NCBI GenBank assembly: GCA_018883715.1
Contig: JAHLFP010000008.1
Coordinates: forward strand, 1 to 46,599
DNA from: Candidatus Allofournierella pullistercoris
GTDB taxonomy: Bacteria > Bacillota > Clostridia > Oscillospirales > Ruminococcaceae
Direction of reading: 5' to 3'
DNA length: 46,599 bases
Position numbers and translations under genes: made by a program. Under the pieces are notes generated by a model. That model saw only the letters and a program-made list of their open reading frames with translations, was not told the DNA's origin and did not search any database. Of the stretch, positions 36,308-46,599 are shown piece after piece (within the stretch, counting starts at the first letter, position 1; the number at the start of each line of letters is the position of its first letter).

Positions 36308-37738
36308 TTATTCCTGCGCCGCAGGTTCGCTCTCGTTCAGAGTAGACTGTTCCCCGGCAGGAGCATCTTCACCTTCCGCAGGAGCATCTTCACCTTCCGC
36401 AGGAGCACCTTCTCCCTCGGTGAAGCCAGCCTCCCCTTCAGCGGGAGTAGCTTCCCCTTCTCCAGAGGTAGCTTCACTGGTTGCAGGTGCGTCCCCGCCC
36501 TCAGCGGGGGTGGATTCCGACTGCACGCCGGAGGTGGTCACACCCGCCATGGTTTTGGCCACACCCAGTGCCTTCTGCACCTGGGTATCCTTGTCCACGC
36601 CCAGCAGAACATTGTCGCTTCCGTCTGCTTTTGCAGCAGCTTCCACGTCCACGGTCAGGCCGGTTCCATCAAAGGTGGTTCCGTCCGGCAGAACCAACAT
36701 GGCGGTAGTAAAGACAATGGCGCTTCCGTCGCTCATGCGGTGAGGCTCTGCCTGGATGGTTCCCTTGCCACGGGTGGTGGTTCCCACAAGCTGTGCCCCG
36801 CCTATCTGGCGCAGGCTGTAGGCAAACAGCTCTGCACTGCTGGCGGTATTCTGGTTCACCAGCACCACCATGGGACGGTCCATGGCATTGTCATCGCTGG
36901 AGCCCAGCAGGGTTTTCTGTCCTTCCTTGTCCTGAGCAAAGGCGATGGTTCCTTCCGGCACCAGCATATCAATGGAATTGATTGCCACTTCCAGCAGACC
37001 ACCCTCATTGTCCCGCAGGTCAAACACATAGGCTTTTGCTCCACGCTGATACAAATCATCCACTGCACGGCTCAACTGTCCCTGGGTGGTGCTGTCAAAG
37101 CGGAGAATCTTCACATAGCCATAGCTGTCCTCCAGCATCTGGTACTCCACGCTGGGGATGCTGTACTTACTCCGGTTCAAGGTGAAATCCGAGGTAGTAC
37201 CATCCAACGCCATGTAGGTGATGGTAACGGAAGTACCTGCTTCTCCCCGCAGACGAGCGGTTACGTTGGCGGCGGTAAGACCTTTTACTTCCGCACCGTC
37301 AATGGCAGTGATAAAGCCGCCCACTTCCAGACCCAAATCCGAAGCAGGGCTTGCCTCGTACACCTTGGTAATCCGGGCGTAGCCAGAGGAATCCTTCACC
37401 ACTTCCACACCAATGCCCAGCAGCTTGCCGTTCTGGATGTCCACCAATTCCGCATACTGCTTTGCGCTGTAATAGCTGGAATAGGCATCCCCAATGCCCA
37501 TCATGTAGCCATGGCCAATCATGTCGTTCAGGGTAGCATCCTGAATATCGCCATAGTAGTTGGCACGTACATACTTGTCAATTTCCGCCAGCTTGCTGTA
37601 CATGGTTTCCTTCTCCTTAATGGAGGGAATGGTGCTGTCAAACACCTGACGGGCTAAAATCATGGTGACAGAAAAGGTCACCGTCATGGCAATGATGGCG
37701 ATGGTCAAGGCCATGCTAATGGAAATTTTTTTATTCAT
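36308..37738 (-). CDS. ctpA: S41 family C-terminal processing peptidase with PDZ domain
   Basis: GIGVEVVKDSSGYARITKVYEASPASDLGLEVGGFITAIDG; LVNQNTASSAELFAYSLR; GTTTRGKGTIQ; low-complexity E/A/P tail. Confidence 0.93.
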   Translation of the reverse strand: MNKKISISMALTIAIIAMTVTFSVTMILARQVFDSTIPSIKEKETMYSKLAEIDKYVRANYYGDIQDATLNDMIGHGYMMGIGDAYSSYYSAKQYAELVDIQNGKLLGIGVEVVKDSSGYARITKVYEASPASDLGLEVGGFITAIDGAEVKGLTAANVTARLRGEAGTSVTITYMALDGTTSDFTLNRSKYSIPSVEYQMLEDSYGYVKILRFDSTTQGQLSRAVDDLYQRGAKAYVFDLRDNEGGLLEVAINSIDMLVPEGTIAFAQDKEGQKTLLGSSDDNAMDRPMVVLVNQNTASSAELFAYSLRQIGGAQLVGTTTRGKGTIQAEPHRMSDGSAIVFTTAMLVLPDGTTFDGTGLTVDVEAAAKADGSDNVLLGVDKDTQVQKALGVAKTMAGVTTSGVQSESTPAEGGDAPATSEATSGEGEATPAEGEAGFTEGEGAPAEGEDAPAEGEDAPAGEQSTLNESEPAAQE

Positions 37739-37779
37739 ACCTTCCTTGCATCCTCCCTATCAGTGGCTGACCGACACTG

Positions 37780-37893
37780 TTAAAACCCAAATACAATCTG
37801 CATCAGCAAGCCGCTGAACATGGTAAGACCCATCAGAACGGCAATCGCCAAGCTAATCACACGCACCACGGGCTTGTGCTTTTCGTTGTTCAT
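37780..37893 (-). CDS. Small membrane protein (37 aa), not in ORF track
   Basis: RBS AAAAGGAG; MNNEKHKPVVRVISLAIAVLMGLTMFSGLLMQIVFGF*; between M23 peptidase and ctpA, same strand. Confidence 0.7.
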   Translation of the reverse strand: MNNEKHKPVVRVISLAIAVLMGLTMFSGLLMQIVFGF

Positions 37894-37929
37894 ACAGTGT
37901 CTCCTTTTCCTGGGGTATCCATCGCCCCG

Positions 37930-39090
37930 TTAAAAACTGATATAATTGCGGGGATTTTGCCGTACACCGTTGATGCGTACCTCAAAATGCAGGTGGTTGC
38001 CAGTGGAGCGTCCAGTGGAGCCCACATAGCCAATTACATCCCCTTTTTTCACCTGCTGTCCCACTGTGGCGGCAATGCTGCTCATGTGAGCATACAGGGT
38101 GGTTACTCCGTCCCCGTTGTCCACCATCACCACATTTCCATAGGTCCAGTGGCCTGTGGTGGAGGAAATACGTCCGTCGTGGGCGGCATAGATGGGGGTT
38201 CCCCCCGCCGCGGCAATGTCCATTCCCTTGTGTCCGGTCATGATTACACCGTTCACATTCTGGGTAGCACCAAACTCGGTGGTAACCTGACCAGCAACCG
38301 GCAAAGGCCAGCAGAATCCCTCTGCGGATTGGCCGCTTCCCTGGGAGGACTGGCTCTGTACCCATTGCTCATACTGCTTTTCTGCCTCCTCAGCCGCCTT
38401 TTGCTGCTCTGCCACCACCTTAGCCTGAGCAGTGGCCAAAGCCTGCTGCTCGCTGATGGTTTCATTCTGCTGTTGGATGCTCTGGGCATACTCATTTTTC
38501 TTGGCTTCCAGGTCACTGTAAGCCTGTTCCAGGTCAGCTTTGTCCTGTTCCAGCTCCTCTTTCTGCTCCTCCAGACGCTGTTTTTCCTCGTTCATGGACT
38601 GGAGCACATCTGTGTCCTGCTGGCTGATGCTCTGCAAGGTTTCGGAATAGGTCAGAAGTTCATACAGGCTGTCGGCACTGGCAATCATAGCCACCATGCC
38701 AGAGTCATGCATCATCTGCATGGCCTGTATCCGTTCACAAAAGCCCTGCCAGCGTTCATCAATCAGACCCTGCTGGTCCGCAATGGCCTGTTGCTGGATG
38801 GCAATTTCGCTGGTTTTCTGATTAATCTGGTCAATGGCATCGCTGATTTGACCTTGAATAATCGCCTGCATATTTTCCAGGCTTTTCTTTTTCTCTTCCG
38901 CCTTGGCTTGCTGGTTTTTAATCTCCTGATAAAGGGCTTTTTCCTCTTTCAGTTTCTGTTCCGCTTGTTGCCAGGCTTGTTTGTAATCGGTGGCTGCCAC
39001 CGTTGTCTGACCACAGCTCAAAGCAAGGCAGACCGCCGCCACGGCGAGGGAAACCGGCCTGCGCCAGCCCTTGGGTTTGTGTTTCATCAA
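37930..39090 (-). CDS. EnvC/PcsB-like murein hydrolase activator, M23 peptidase domain
   Basis: Signal peptide, long coiled-coil, C-terminal TEFGATQNVNGVIMTGHKGMDIAAAGGTPIYAAHDGRISS...GSTGRSTGNHLHFEVRINGVRQNP. Confidence 0.92.
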   Translation of the reverse strand: MMKHKPKGWRRPVSLAVAAVCLALSCGQTTVAATDYKQAWQQAEQKLKEEKALYQEIKNQQAKAEEKKKSLENMQAIIQGQISDAIDQINQKTSEIAIQQQAIADQQGLIDERWQGFCERIQAMQMMHDSGMVAMIASADSLYELLTYSETLQSISQQDTDVLQSMNEEKQRLEEQKEELEQDKADLEQAYSDLEAKKNEYAQSIQQQNETISEQQALATAQAKVVAEQQKAAEEAEKQYEQWVQSQSSQGSGQSAEGFCWPLPVAGQVTTEFGATQNVNGVIMTGHKGMDIAAAGGTPIYAAHDGRISSTTGHWTYGNVVMVDNGDGVTTLYAHMSSIAATVGQQVKKGDVIGYVGSTGRSTGNHLHFEVRINGVRQNPRNYISF

Positions 39091-39129
39091 GATGGTAGCT
39101 CCTTTCTGATGGATGCTTTGTACCGGGAT

Positions 39130-40038
39130 TTATACCTTCAGGTGTTTACGCACCGAGGTGGCAGTTCCCACACTGCCCAGCAAACTGCCAAACAGCAAGA
39201 AGCCGCACAGCACCATCCACCAAATCTGGTCCATGGGCAGCAGAATGCTGGTGACCATATCACTCCAAAATGCGGGGAATACCGAGGTGTTCATCAGCAA
39301 CAACTGATAGCCACCCAGCACGATGCCAGCAGAGATAACCCCTGCAATCAGGCCCACCGCAATGCCTTCCACAAAGAAGGGCATCCGGATAAAGCCGTTG
39401 GTAGCACCCACATATTTCATGATATTGATTTCCTTACGACGGGCAAATACGGTCAAACGGATGGTATTACTAATCACCACCACGCTGACAAAGCCCAGCA
39501 CCACAACCAGGCCCACGCTGATGCAGACCACGGCTTTATGTACGTTTACGAATACATCGGACAGCTCCACCGGGGCCAGCACGTTGTCCACCCCTTCGAT
39601 AGCCTGCAACTGGGGTACAATCTGGGAAAGGGCTCCCACATCTTCCAGTACAATCCGATAGTTCACCCGCAGAGGGTTCTGGTCACCTTCCAGCACGTCC
39701 AGAAGATACGCCTTATCTCCCATGGACTGCTTCATCCGCTCCATTGCTTCCTCTTTGGAGATATATTCAATCTCCTTAATGCCGGAAATTTCCCGCAGTT
39801 TTGCGTCCAACTGTGCCAAACCCAGCTCGTCCAGCTCCTCCTGGGGATAGAGTACCAGTTCGTTCTGTCCACGCAGATACTCCATCAAGCTGTTCACGTT
39901 GGCAGTAAACAGACCTGCCACACCTGTAATAATCAGGCAGACGGTCAGAACGCCGATGCTCGCAAAGGTCATTAGCCGGTTTTTAATCAAATTTCCAAGG
40001 CCCTGTTTTGCCAGGTAGAAAAAACTGGACAACATCAT
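39130..40038 (-). CDS. ftsX: Cell division ABC transporter permease FtsX
   Basis: LAKQGLGNLIKNRLMTFASIGVLTVCLIITG; NTIRLTVFARRKEINIMKYVGATNGFIRMPFFVEG. Confidence 0.95.
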   Translation of the reverse strand: MMLSSFFYLAKQGLGNLIKNRLMTFASIGVLTVCLIITGVAGLFTANVNSLMEYLRGQNELVLYPQEELDELGLAQLDAKLREISGIKEIEYISKEEAMERMKQSMGDKAYLLDVLEGDQNPLRVNYRIVLEDVGALSQIVPQLQAIEGVDNVLAPVELSDVFVNVHKAVVCISVGLVVVLGFVSVVVISNTIRLTVFARRKEINIMKYVGATNGFIRMPFFVEGIAVGLIAGVISAGIVLGGYQLLLMNTSVFPAFWSDMVTSILLPMDQIWWMVLCGFLLFGSLLGSVGTATSVRKHLKV

Positions 40039-40763
40039 ACCTCTACCTCCTGCTGGTCATACTCCTGGAAGGACGCAAAGGAATTATCCTGTCCCATGAT
40101 ACGGGAGGAATCGTCCACCACCGTACCGTTTTCAATGGTAATCACCCGCTTGCCAAAATGGCGAGCCAGCTCATGCTCGTGGGTTACAACCACCACGGTA
40201 ATACCCACGCTGTTGATGGCATTCAAAAGCTCCATCATTTCAAGGCTCAGCTCCGGGTCAATGTTACCGGTGGGTTCGTCCGCAATAATCAGTTCCGGGC
40301 TGTGTACCAAAGCACGGGCCAAGGCCACACGCTGCTGCTCGCCGCCGGACATTTCATCCGGGTATTTGTGCATCTTCTCTTTCAGACCCACCAGTTCAAA
40401 CACATAGGGCACCCGCTCCCGAATCTGCTTTTCCGGGATGTTGGTCACACGCATGGCAAAGGCCACATTTTCATAGGCAGTCATGGAGGGAATCAGGCGG
40501 AAGTCCTGGAACACCACGCCCATATTCCGGCGCAGATAGGGCACCTGCCGCTCCTTCATGCGGGACAAATCCTTGCCATCCACCAGAACATGGCCGCTGG
40601 TGGCCTTTTCCTCCCGCAGAATCAGCTTCAAAAAGGTGGACTTACCCGCACCGGAGTGACCCAGGATAAAGACAAACTCCCCTTTTTGGATGTGCAAACT
40701 CACATTTTTCAAAGCGGTGTTCCCACCAGGATACACCTTTGTAACACGGTCAAATACAATCAT
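40035..40763 (-). CDS. ftsE: Cell division ATP-binding protein FtsE
   Basis: GHSGAGKSTFLKLILREE; MGVVFQDFRLIP; LSGGEQQRVALARALV-type signature; ADEPTGNIDP. Confidence 0.96.
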   Translation of the reverse strand: MIVFDRVTKVYPGGNTALKNVSLHIQKGEFVFILGHSGAGKSTFLKLILREEKATSGHVLVDGKDLSRMKERQVPYLRRNMGVVFQDFRLIPSMTAYENVAFAMRVTNIPEKQIRERVPYVFELVGLKEKMHKYPDEMSGGEQQRVALARALVHSPELIIADEPTGNIDPELSLEMMELLNAINSVGITVVVVTHEHELARHFGKRVITIENGTVVDDSSRIMGQDNSFASFQEYDQQEVEV

Positions 40764-40822
40764 TGGTTTCCTCTTTCGCTCTTAAACACTTAAGGCCGCA
40801 AAGCCAAAAACCACACTGGAAT

Positions 40823-41905
40823 TTAGTACTTTGCAGGGTTTGCGCTCAGGTATTTCTTTACCATCAGAGCCACCTTAAAGACAATGGCATCGTCAAATTC
40901 ACGCAGGTCCAAACCGGTCAGCTTCTTAATCTTTTCGAGGCGGTACACCAGAGTGTTACGGTGCACAAACAAGCCCCGGCTGGTTTCGGATACGTTCAGG
41001 TTGTTTTCAAAGAAGCGCTGGATGGTAAACAGGGTTTCGTTGTCCAGGCTCTCGATGCTGCCCTGCTTAAAGACCTCCCGCAGGAACATCTCACACAGGG
41101 TTGTGGGCAGCTGGTAAATCAAGCGGGCAATTCCCAGATGGTCATAGCTGATGATGGGCTGCTCGGTGTCAAACACCTTGCCCACTTCCAAAGCCACCTG
41201 AGCTTCCTTGAAGCTTGCGGCCAGCTCTTTCACCGTAAAGATGGGGGTACCAATGCCCACCACGGTACGGATGTAATGTTCACCGGCCAGGGTGTCCACA
41301 ATGCTGGAAGCCAGCTTTTCCAAATCCCGGGACTGAATGCCCTTTGGAATCTCCTTCACCAGCACGGTGTCTGCCTCGCTGATGTTAAATACAAAGTCTT
41401 TTTGTTTGTCGGGGAACAAGCTGTTCACCACGTCATAGGCGGAAATATCCGTATTGGAAACCACCCGAATCAGGAAAACAACCCGGCACGCATCGGTGGG
41501 GAAGTGAAGTTCCCGTGCCTTGGCATAAATATCGCCGGGCAGGATGTTGTCCAGCACCACGTTTTTCACAAAGTTGGTTTTGTCAAAGCGTTCATCCTGC
41601 AACTTTTTAATGCTGCGCAGGCTGATGGCCACCAAACTGGCAAACTGGCTGGCGGTAGCATCCGCACCTTCCACATATACTGCATAGTCATTGTGGGCAT
41701 TGGAGCTGAACTTGTGGAAACTGCATCCATTTCTTGTAAACACGTCCCCGCTCATCCGCTCTTCAACAAATCCTGGCTGATATTCGCCAATCATGTTCAA
41801 ATCCGAGCAGGCCACAATCGTACCTGTTTCATCCACAACGCCTACAACACGATCAATGGCATCTCGCATCTGGCACACGATTCCTTGAAACACTCTGTTC
41901 GCCAT
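40823..41905 (-). CDS. PucR/CdaR-family transcriptional regulator
   Basis: C-terminal HTH FFENNLNVSETSRGLFVHRNTLVYRLEKIKKLTGLDLREFDDAIVFKVALMV. Confidence 0.9.
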   Translation of the reverse strand: MANRVFQGIVCQMRDAIDRVVGVVDETGTIVACSDLNMIGEYQPGFVEERMSGDVFTRNGCSFHKFSSNAHNDYAVYVEGADATASQFASLVAISLRSIKKLQDERFDKTNFVKNVVLDNILPGDIYAKARELHFPTDACRVVFLIRVVSNTDISAYDVVNSLFPDKQKDFVFNISEADTVLVKEIPKGIQSRDLEKLASSIVDTLAGEHYIRTVVGIGTPIFTVKELAASFKEAQVALEVGKVFDTEQPIISYDHLGIARLIYQLPTTLCEMFLREVFKQGSIESLDNETLFTIQRFFENNLNVSETSRGLFVHRNTLVYRLEKIKKLTGLDLREFDDAIVFKVALMVKKYLSANPAKY

Positions 41906-42172
41906 AATTTGCTCCCCTTTTTCTCTTATACAACTGAATTTTGCCGCAAGTTGTAATTTGTGATTTTGACTAATTCTCTGGGTTTCCTGTGTATATTTTA
42001 CACAACGCTCTCTACTTTTGCAACAGATTTACCAAAAATAACTCCGGGTTTATTGTGTATTTTTCAAGATCAGGGCAGGATGGATTTTTTATGGCGTCCT
42101 TTAAGTGTATGACAAAAATGTGTACAGAGTTTGAACAACCACAAAAAACCTGTATTTTCCAGCCTATTTCCT

Positions 42173-42886
42173 TTACATCTGACAGCTTTCCCGCAGCTGT
42201 TCCACTTCCTGAGGTGTCAAAGCCCGCCATTCCCCCGGCTGTAACCCAGTATCCAGCTCTACCGGGCCGATGGCGGTGCGGTGCAGACGGTTTACCCCTG
42301 CTCCCAGCACCCCAAACATCCGTTTAATCTGGTGGTATACCCCCTGATGGAGCACCACTTCCACCTGATGGGGGTCATCCTGCTGAATAACCAGCTGGGC
42401 TGGCTTCATGGTTTGACCGTCCGCCAGGGTTACGCCTTTTTCAAAGGCTTCCACCATCTGCTGGGTGGCAGGGGTGTCCAGTTCCACCTGGTAGGTTTTG
42501 GGCACATGGCGACGGGGGGCCAGAATCTGGTGGGCAAAGGCTCCATCGTCGGTGAGAAGCACAAAGCCGGTGCTGGTTTTGTCCAGTCGTCCTGCGGGAA
42601 ATAGGTTCCGGCGGGGAAAATGAGATTTTACCAAATCCACCACCGTCACCTGACGCTTGTCGTTGCTGGCACTTACCACGCCTTCCGGCTTGTACAGCAT
42701 CAGATAGACAAACTGGGTTTGGGACAGGCTCTCGCCCCCAGAAGTAATCTCATCCTTGTCTGTTACGTTGGTATCCGCCTTTTTGCACACCTGTCCATTG
42801 ACCCAGATGCCACCACGCAAAATCTTGCTCCGTGCCTCGCTTCGGCTGAGCTGTAAAGCCTGTGCCACATATTTATCCAGACGCAT
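42173..42886 (-). CDS. rsuA: 16S rRNA pseudouridine synthase (RsuA-like)
   Basis: S4 domain MRLDKYVAQALQLSRSEARSKI; FPAGRLDKTSTGFVLLTDDG; YHQIKRMFGVLG. Confidence 0.93.
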   Translation of the reverse strand: MRLDKYVAQALQLSRSEARSKILRGGIWVNGQVCKKADTNVTDKDEITSGGESLSQTQFVYLMLYKPEGVVSASNDKRQVTVVDLVKSHFPRRNLFPAGRLDKTSTGFVLLTDDGAFAHQILAPRRHVPKTYQVELDTPATQQMVEAFEKGVTLADGQTMKPAQLVIQQDDPHQVEVVLHQGVYHQIKRMFGVLGAGVNRLHRTAIGPVELDTGLQPGEWRALTPQEVEQLRESCQM

Positions 42887-43102
42887 TTTTTACTCCTTAC
42901 CGGGGATTTTATCCAGCGGATTCCGTCACTGGAACCCACCCAATTACAATTACATTATAAGACATATTATACCACCTTGCCCCAAAAATTCCTACCCTGC
43001 GCCGTCATAGCTGTGATACTATTGCGAAATCTCTTAACCGGAAATCCGTTACACCAACGGGCCACAAAACCCTTGTACCAAACAAACCACTATATCAAAC
43101 AA

Positions 43103-43141
43103 AAGCCGTCCCCCCTGCTTTTGTCGGCAAGGAGGACGGCT
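43103..43141 (-). terminator. Terminator after the Rrf2 gene
   Basis: GCCGTCC...GGACGGC hairpin with minus-strand T-rich tail. Confidence 0.55.
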
Positions 43142-43156
43142 TGTTCCCTAATGGAA

Positions 43157-43555
43157 TTATTCAACGGTTCCATCCAGCAGCTGCTGAACGGTAATCTTAC
43201 GCATGTTGTCCTTCATGTTGTCTTCAATGTTTTCCAGACAGCTCTGCACCAGCTCCATGGGGATTTCGGGATTATCAATCTCTTCCTCACAGCTCAGCAT
43301 GATGCAGTCTTCCATGCAATCCACAATATCATACAGAGTGATACGATCAGCCTTTTTGCGCAGCTTGTGACCACCCATCACACCACTACGAGCGGTAACA
43401 ATGCCAGCCTTCTTCAGACGGCTCAGTACACGGGGCACCACATTTTCCGGCACCTGGGTAGCTGCGGCAATCTTGCCAGCCTGCACATACTCGGTGTGTT
43501 GTGCCAGGAACAGCACGCAACGAATTCCATAATCAGTTTCCAGTCGTAAACGCAT
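43157..43555 (-). CDS. Rrf2 family transcriptional regulator
   Basis: MRLRLETDYGIRCVLFLAQHTEYVQAGKIAAATQVPENVVPRVLSRLKKAGIVTARSGVMGGHKL; CMEDCIMLSC cluster. Confidence 0.92.
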   Translation of the reverse strand: MRLRLETDYGIRCVLFLAQHTEYVQAGKIAAATQVPENVVPRVLSRLKKAGIVTARSGVMGGHKLRKKADRITLYDIVDCMEDCIMLSCEEEIDNPEIPMELVQSCLENIEDNMKDNMRKITVQQLLDGTVE

Positions 43556-44082
43556 AATCAAACTCTCCCTTTTGCTCTTTTTTCCTCCAGCGTTTTCCAA
43601 AGCTAAGCCGGAGATTGACGGTTTCTGTCCTTCCAAAAGGCGAACAGAGTTCTATCATAGCATCCTAAAAATGTGAAATGAAAAATCCCCGTGTTGGCAG
43701 TCACGCAAGAAACCGCCGTACAGGGTCGAACGTCAAAGGCTTGTTGGGTATTGCTAGGGTAAAAAACATTAACAACCAATTAGGTTATTATGTACAGTAT
43801 AATATCTGTTGTCTTCATGATACTGATTCCACACCTGTTTTGTCAATACGTTTTTTAAAGATTCTCACGATTTTCACAATTTCTACAAATTCGGTATAGG
43901 AAAAACCGAAAGATTACTCATTTTCATTAAAAAACCAGTGTGATTTTATTCCTCATGGATAGGATTACCCTTTTAAGGTAGAATAAAACCGTAAAAATTT
44001 CCCAATTTCTGTAAACTTTTTTAAAAGCACATCCCCAAAACCCCATAAAAAATAAGTGGCAATGGGGATGTACCAGTTTCTT

Positions 44083-45264
44083 TTACTTTTTGTCGAACAT
44101 ATCCTTCAAGTGTTTGAAGAACCCTTTTCGCTGTTCGTAATTTTCGTCCTTTAAGGTGTTTTCAAAGTTTTGCAAGGCCTCACGCTGGGCACGGTTGAGC
44201 TTTTTGGGAATCTCCACGTTCACCCGCACATACTGGTCGCCACGGCCACGGCCTCCCACATAGGGAATACCCTTGCCCCGCATCCGGAACACGGTGCCGC
44301 TCTGGGTGCCTTCCGGCACGGTGTATTCCACCTTGCCGTCCACCGTGGGCACAACCACAGAAGCACCCAGTACAGCCTGGCTGTAAGTGATGGGCACAGT
44401 CACCCATACATCATAGTGGTCCCGCTCGAACACCGCATCCGGGCGCACGGACACAATCACAATCACATCGCCAGCAGGGCCGCCGTTTACACCGGCGTCA
44501 CCCTGACCCCGCAGTGCTATGCTCTGGTCATCGTTGATACCCGCAGGAATCTTGACCTCCAGCGTCTTACGGCTGGACACCTTGCCACTGCCGTGACAGT
44601 GGGCACAGGGGGTCTTCACAATCTTGCCCTTACCTCCACAGCGGGAACAGGGCTGGCGCTGCTGCATGACCATGCCACCCATGCGGATGTTCTTGGTTAC
44701 CTGACCTGTACCGTTACAGTCCGGACAGGTTTCCGGGGCGCTGCCTTTTGCCGCACCACTGCCACCACATTCTGTACAGGTATCCTGCTTGTTGATGGTA
44801 ATGGTCTTGGTGCAGCCATGTACTGCTTCCATAAAGCTCAGGGTTACACCCACACGCACGTCGCCGCCCTTACGGGGTGCATTGGGGTTGGCTCTTGCGC
44901 CGCCGAAGCCGCCACCAAATCCACCACCGAACAAATCACCGAAGATATCGCCCAGGTCCACACCGCCGAAGCCGCCGCCAAAGCCACCAAATCCGCCATT
45001 AAAGCCGCCTGCGCCACCACCAGCGCCATAGTTGGGGTCCACACCAGCAAATCCAAACTGGTCGTATCTGGCTCGTTTTTCCTTGTCACTGAGCACCTCG
45101 TAGGCCTCATTTACTTCTTTAAAGCTGGCTTCTGCCGCTTTGTCCCCCGGGTTCAAATCCGGGTGGTATTTTTTGGCCTGCTTGCGATAAGCGGCCTTTA
45201 ATTCGCTGTCACTGGCGTTTTTTGCAACACCCAGGACCTCGTAATAATCCCGTTTTTCTGCCAT
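44083..45264 (-). CDS. dnaJ: Molecular chaperone DnaJ
   Basis: J-domain [43 protein letters not shown] region; four CxxCxGxG repeats. Confidence 0.97.
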   Translation of the reverse strand: MAEKRDYYEVLGVAKNASDSELKAAYRKQAKKYHPDLNPGDKAAEASFKEVNEAYEVLSDKEKRARYDQFGFAGVDPNYGAGGGAGGFNGGFGGFGGGFGGVDLGDIFGDLFGGGFGGGFGGARANPNAPRKGGDVRVGVTLSFMEAVHGCTKTITINKQDTCTECGGSGAAKGSAPETCPDCNGTGQVTKNIRMGGMVMQQRQPCSRCGGKGKIVKTPCAHCHGSGKVSSRKTLEVKIPAGINDDQSIALRGQGDAGVNGGPAGDVIVIVSVRPDAVFERDHYDVWVTVPITYSQAVLGASVVVPTVDGKVEYTVPEGTQSGTVFRMRGKGIPYVGGRGRGDQYVRVNVEIPKKLNRAQREALQNFENTLKDENYEQRKGFFKHLKDMFDKK

Positions 45265-45398
45265 AAATTCGGTCACCTCACGCCCGCAAGGCGGGTTTTT
45301 AGATAGAATTCACAAAGGGCCGCCCCAGCAGCCGGCAGCTTTTGCCAGGGCAACCCCCAGTGAAGCACCGTAAGCCGGGACGGCTTTTGATTGGATAA

Positions 45399-46599
45399 TT
45401 AAACCTCTTTGAAGTCAGCGTCGATTACGCCGTCATCGCCGGGAGTGCCAGCGGCAGGGCCTTCCTGAGGCTGCTCAGCCTGAGCCTGCTTATACAGCTC
45501 CTCGCTGATGGCATAGAAAGCCTTCTGCACCTCGTCCTGCTTTGCCTTGATGGCCTCGGTGTCGTTGCCTTTCAGCACTTCCTTCAGCTCGTTCAGCTTG
45601 GACTCTACTTCAGCCTTCTTGCCAGCATCCACCTTGTCGCCCAGCTCGCCCAGAGTCTTTTCGGTCTGGAATACCAGCTGCTCGGCATTGTTGCGGGTGT
45701 CTACCTCTTCACGCTTTTTCTTGTCCTGCTCTGCGAACTGCTCAGCCTCGCGAACAGCCTTGTCGATGTCCTCTTTGCTCATGTTGGTGGAAGCAGTGAT
45801 GGTGATGCTCTGCTCCTTGCCGCTGCCCAAATCCTTGGCGCTTACATGCACGATGCCGTTGGCGTCGATGTCAAAGGTAACCTCAATCTGGGGTACACCA
45901 CGGGGAGCAGCAGGGATGCCGTCCAGCTTGAACATACCCAGGCTCTTGTTGTCCGCAGCCATCTCACGCTCACCCTGGAGCACGTTTACCTCAACGCTGG
46001 GCTGGTTGTCCACAGCGGTGGAGAAAATCTGGCTCTTCTTGGCGGGGATGGTGGTGTTGCGCTCGATAATCTTGGTGCATACACCGCCCAGAGTCTCGAT
46101 GCCCAGGCTCAGAGGAGTAACGTCCAGCAGCAGGATGCCGCCTACTTCCTTGTTCAGAACACCGCCCTGGATTGCAGCACCGATGGCCACGCACTCGTCG
46201 GGGTTGATGCCCTTGAAGGGTTCACAGCCCATTTCCTTCTTAACAGCTTCCTGTACAGCGGGGATGCGGGTGGAACCGCCCACCAGCAATACCTTGCCCA
46301 GGTCGGAGGGGCGCAGGCCAGCGTCCTGCAAAGCCTTGCGGACGGGAACCATGGTGCGCTCCACCAGGTCAGCGGTCATGCTGTCAAACTGAGCACGGGT
46401 CAGGGTCATATCCAGATGCTTGGGACCGGTTGCATCAGCGGTGATGAAGGGCAGGTTGATAGCGGTAGAGGGCACGCCGCTCAGCTCAATCTTTGCCTTC
46501 TCAGCAGCCTCTTTCAGACGCTGAGCAGCCATCTTGTCACTGCGCAGGTCGATGCCGTTCTCCTTCTTGAACTCGTCTGCCATCCAGTCAATGATGCGC
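45399..46599 (-). CDS. dnaK: Molecular chaperone DnaK (partial, runs off right edge)
   Basis: [71 protein letters not shown]. Confidence 0.96.
   Translation of the reverse strand, partial: RIIDWMADEFKKENGIDLRSDKMAAQRLKEAAEKAKIELSGVPSTAINLPFITADATGPKHLDMTLTRAQFDSMTADLVERTMVPVRKALQDAGLRPSDLGKVLLVGGSTRIPAVQEAVKKEMGCEPFKGINPDECVAIGAAIQGGVLNKEVGGILLLDVTPLSLGIETLGGVCTKIIERNTTIPAKKSQIFSTAVDNQPSVEVNVLQGEREMAADNKSLGMFKLDGIPAAPRGVPQIEVTFDIDANGIVHVSAKDLGSGKEQSITITASTNMSKEDIDKAVREAEQFAEQDKKKREEVDTRNNAEQLVFQTEKTLGELGDKVDAGKKAEVESKLNELKEVLKGNDTEAIKAKQDEVQKAFYAISEELYKQAQAEQPQEGPAAGTPGDDGVIDADFKEV

Noticed and set aside
37876-39975. 699-aa plus-strand ORF
   Set aside because: Antisense to the M23 peptidase and ftsX genes, which have clear homology; His/Gln/Leu-rich composition is a by-product of GC-skewed codon use.

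Overview
The window looks like a 46.6-kb chromosomal segment from a Clostridia / Oscillospirales-like Firmicute (inferred from gene content and gene order). Almost all genes are on the minus strand. The left edge carries a consensus tandem promoter and leader that appear to drive an rRNA operon lying off-window. Housekeeping and physiology modules follow: pepF, a THF-riboswitch-like element with an ECF folate transporter, proC, a MacAB-like efflux operon, ftsH, mfd, a zur-znuACB zinc operon with an extra lipoprotein, pth, an anion transporter with a LysR regulator, a frame-broken lipoprotein flavoprotein (fumarate-reductase-like), an orphan LytTR regulator, citrate synthase, a complete rnfCDGEAB operon whose RnfG has three FMN-binding domains, rsmA, a ctpA/M23/ftsX/ftsE cluster, a PucR-like regulator, a pseudouridine synthase, an Rrf2 regulator, and dnaJ-dnaK. 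tRNA-Tyr and tRNA-Thr are present. A small prophage remnant (minor capsid fragment plus Gp20-like scaffold) lies beside tRNA-Thr. I see no CRISPR array, no complete mobile element and no obvious new defence system. The most unusual stretches are the decayed, repeat-bearing region at about 24.3-25.2 kb, the disrupted flavoprotein at about 21.5 kb, the triple-FMN RnfG, and short ORFs missing from the supplied ORF track.
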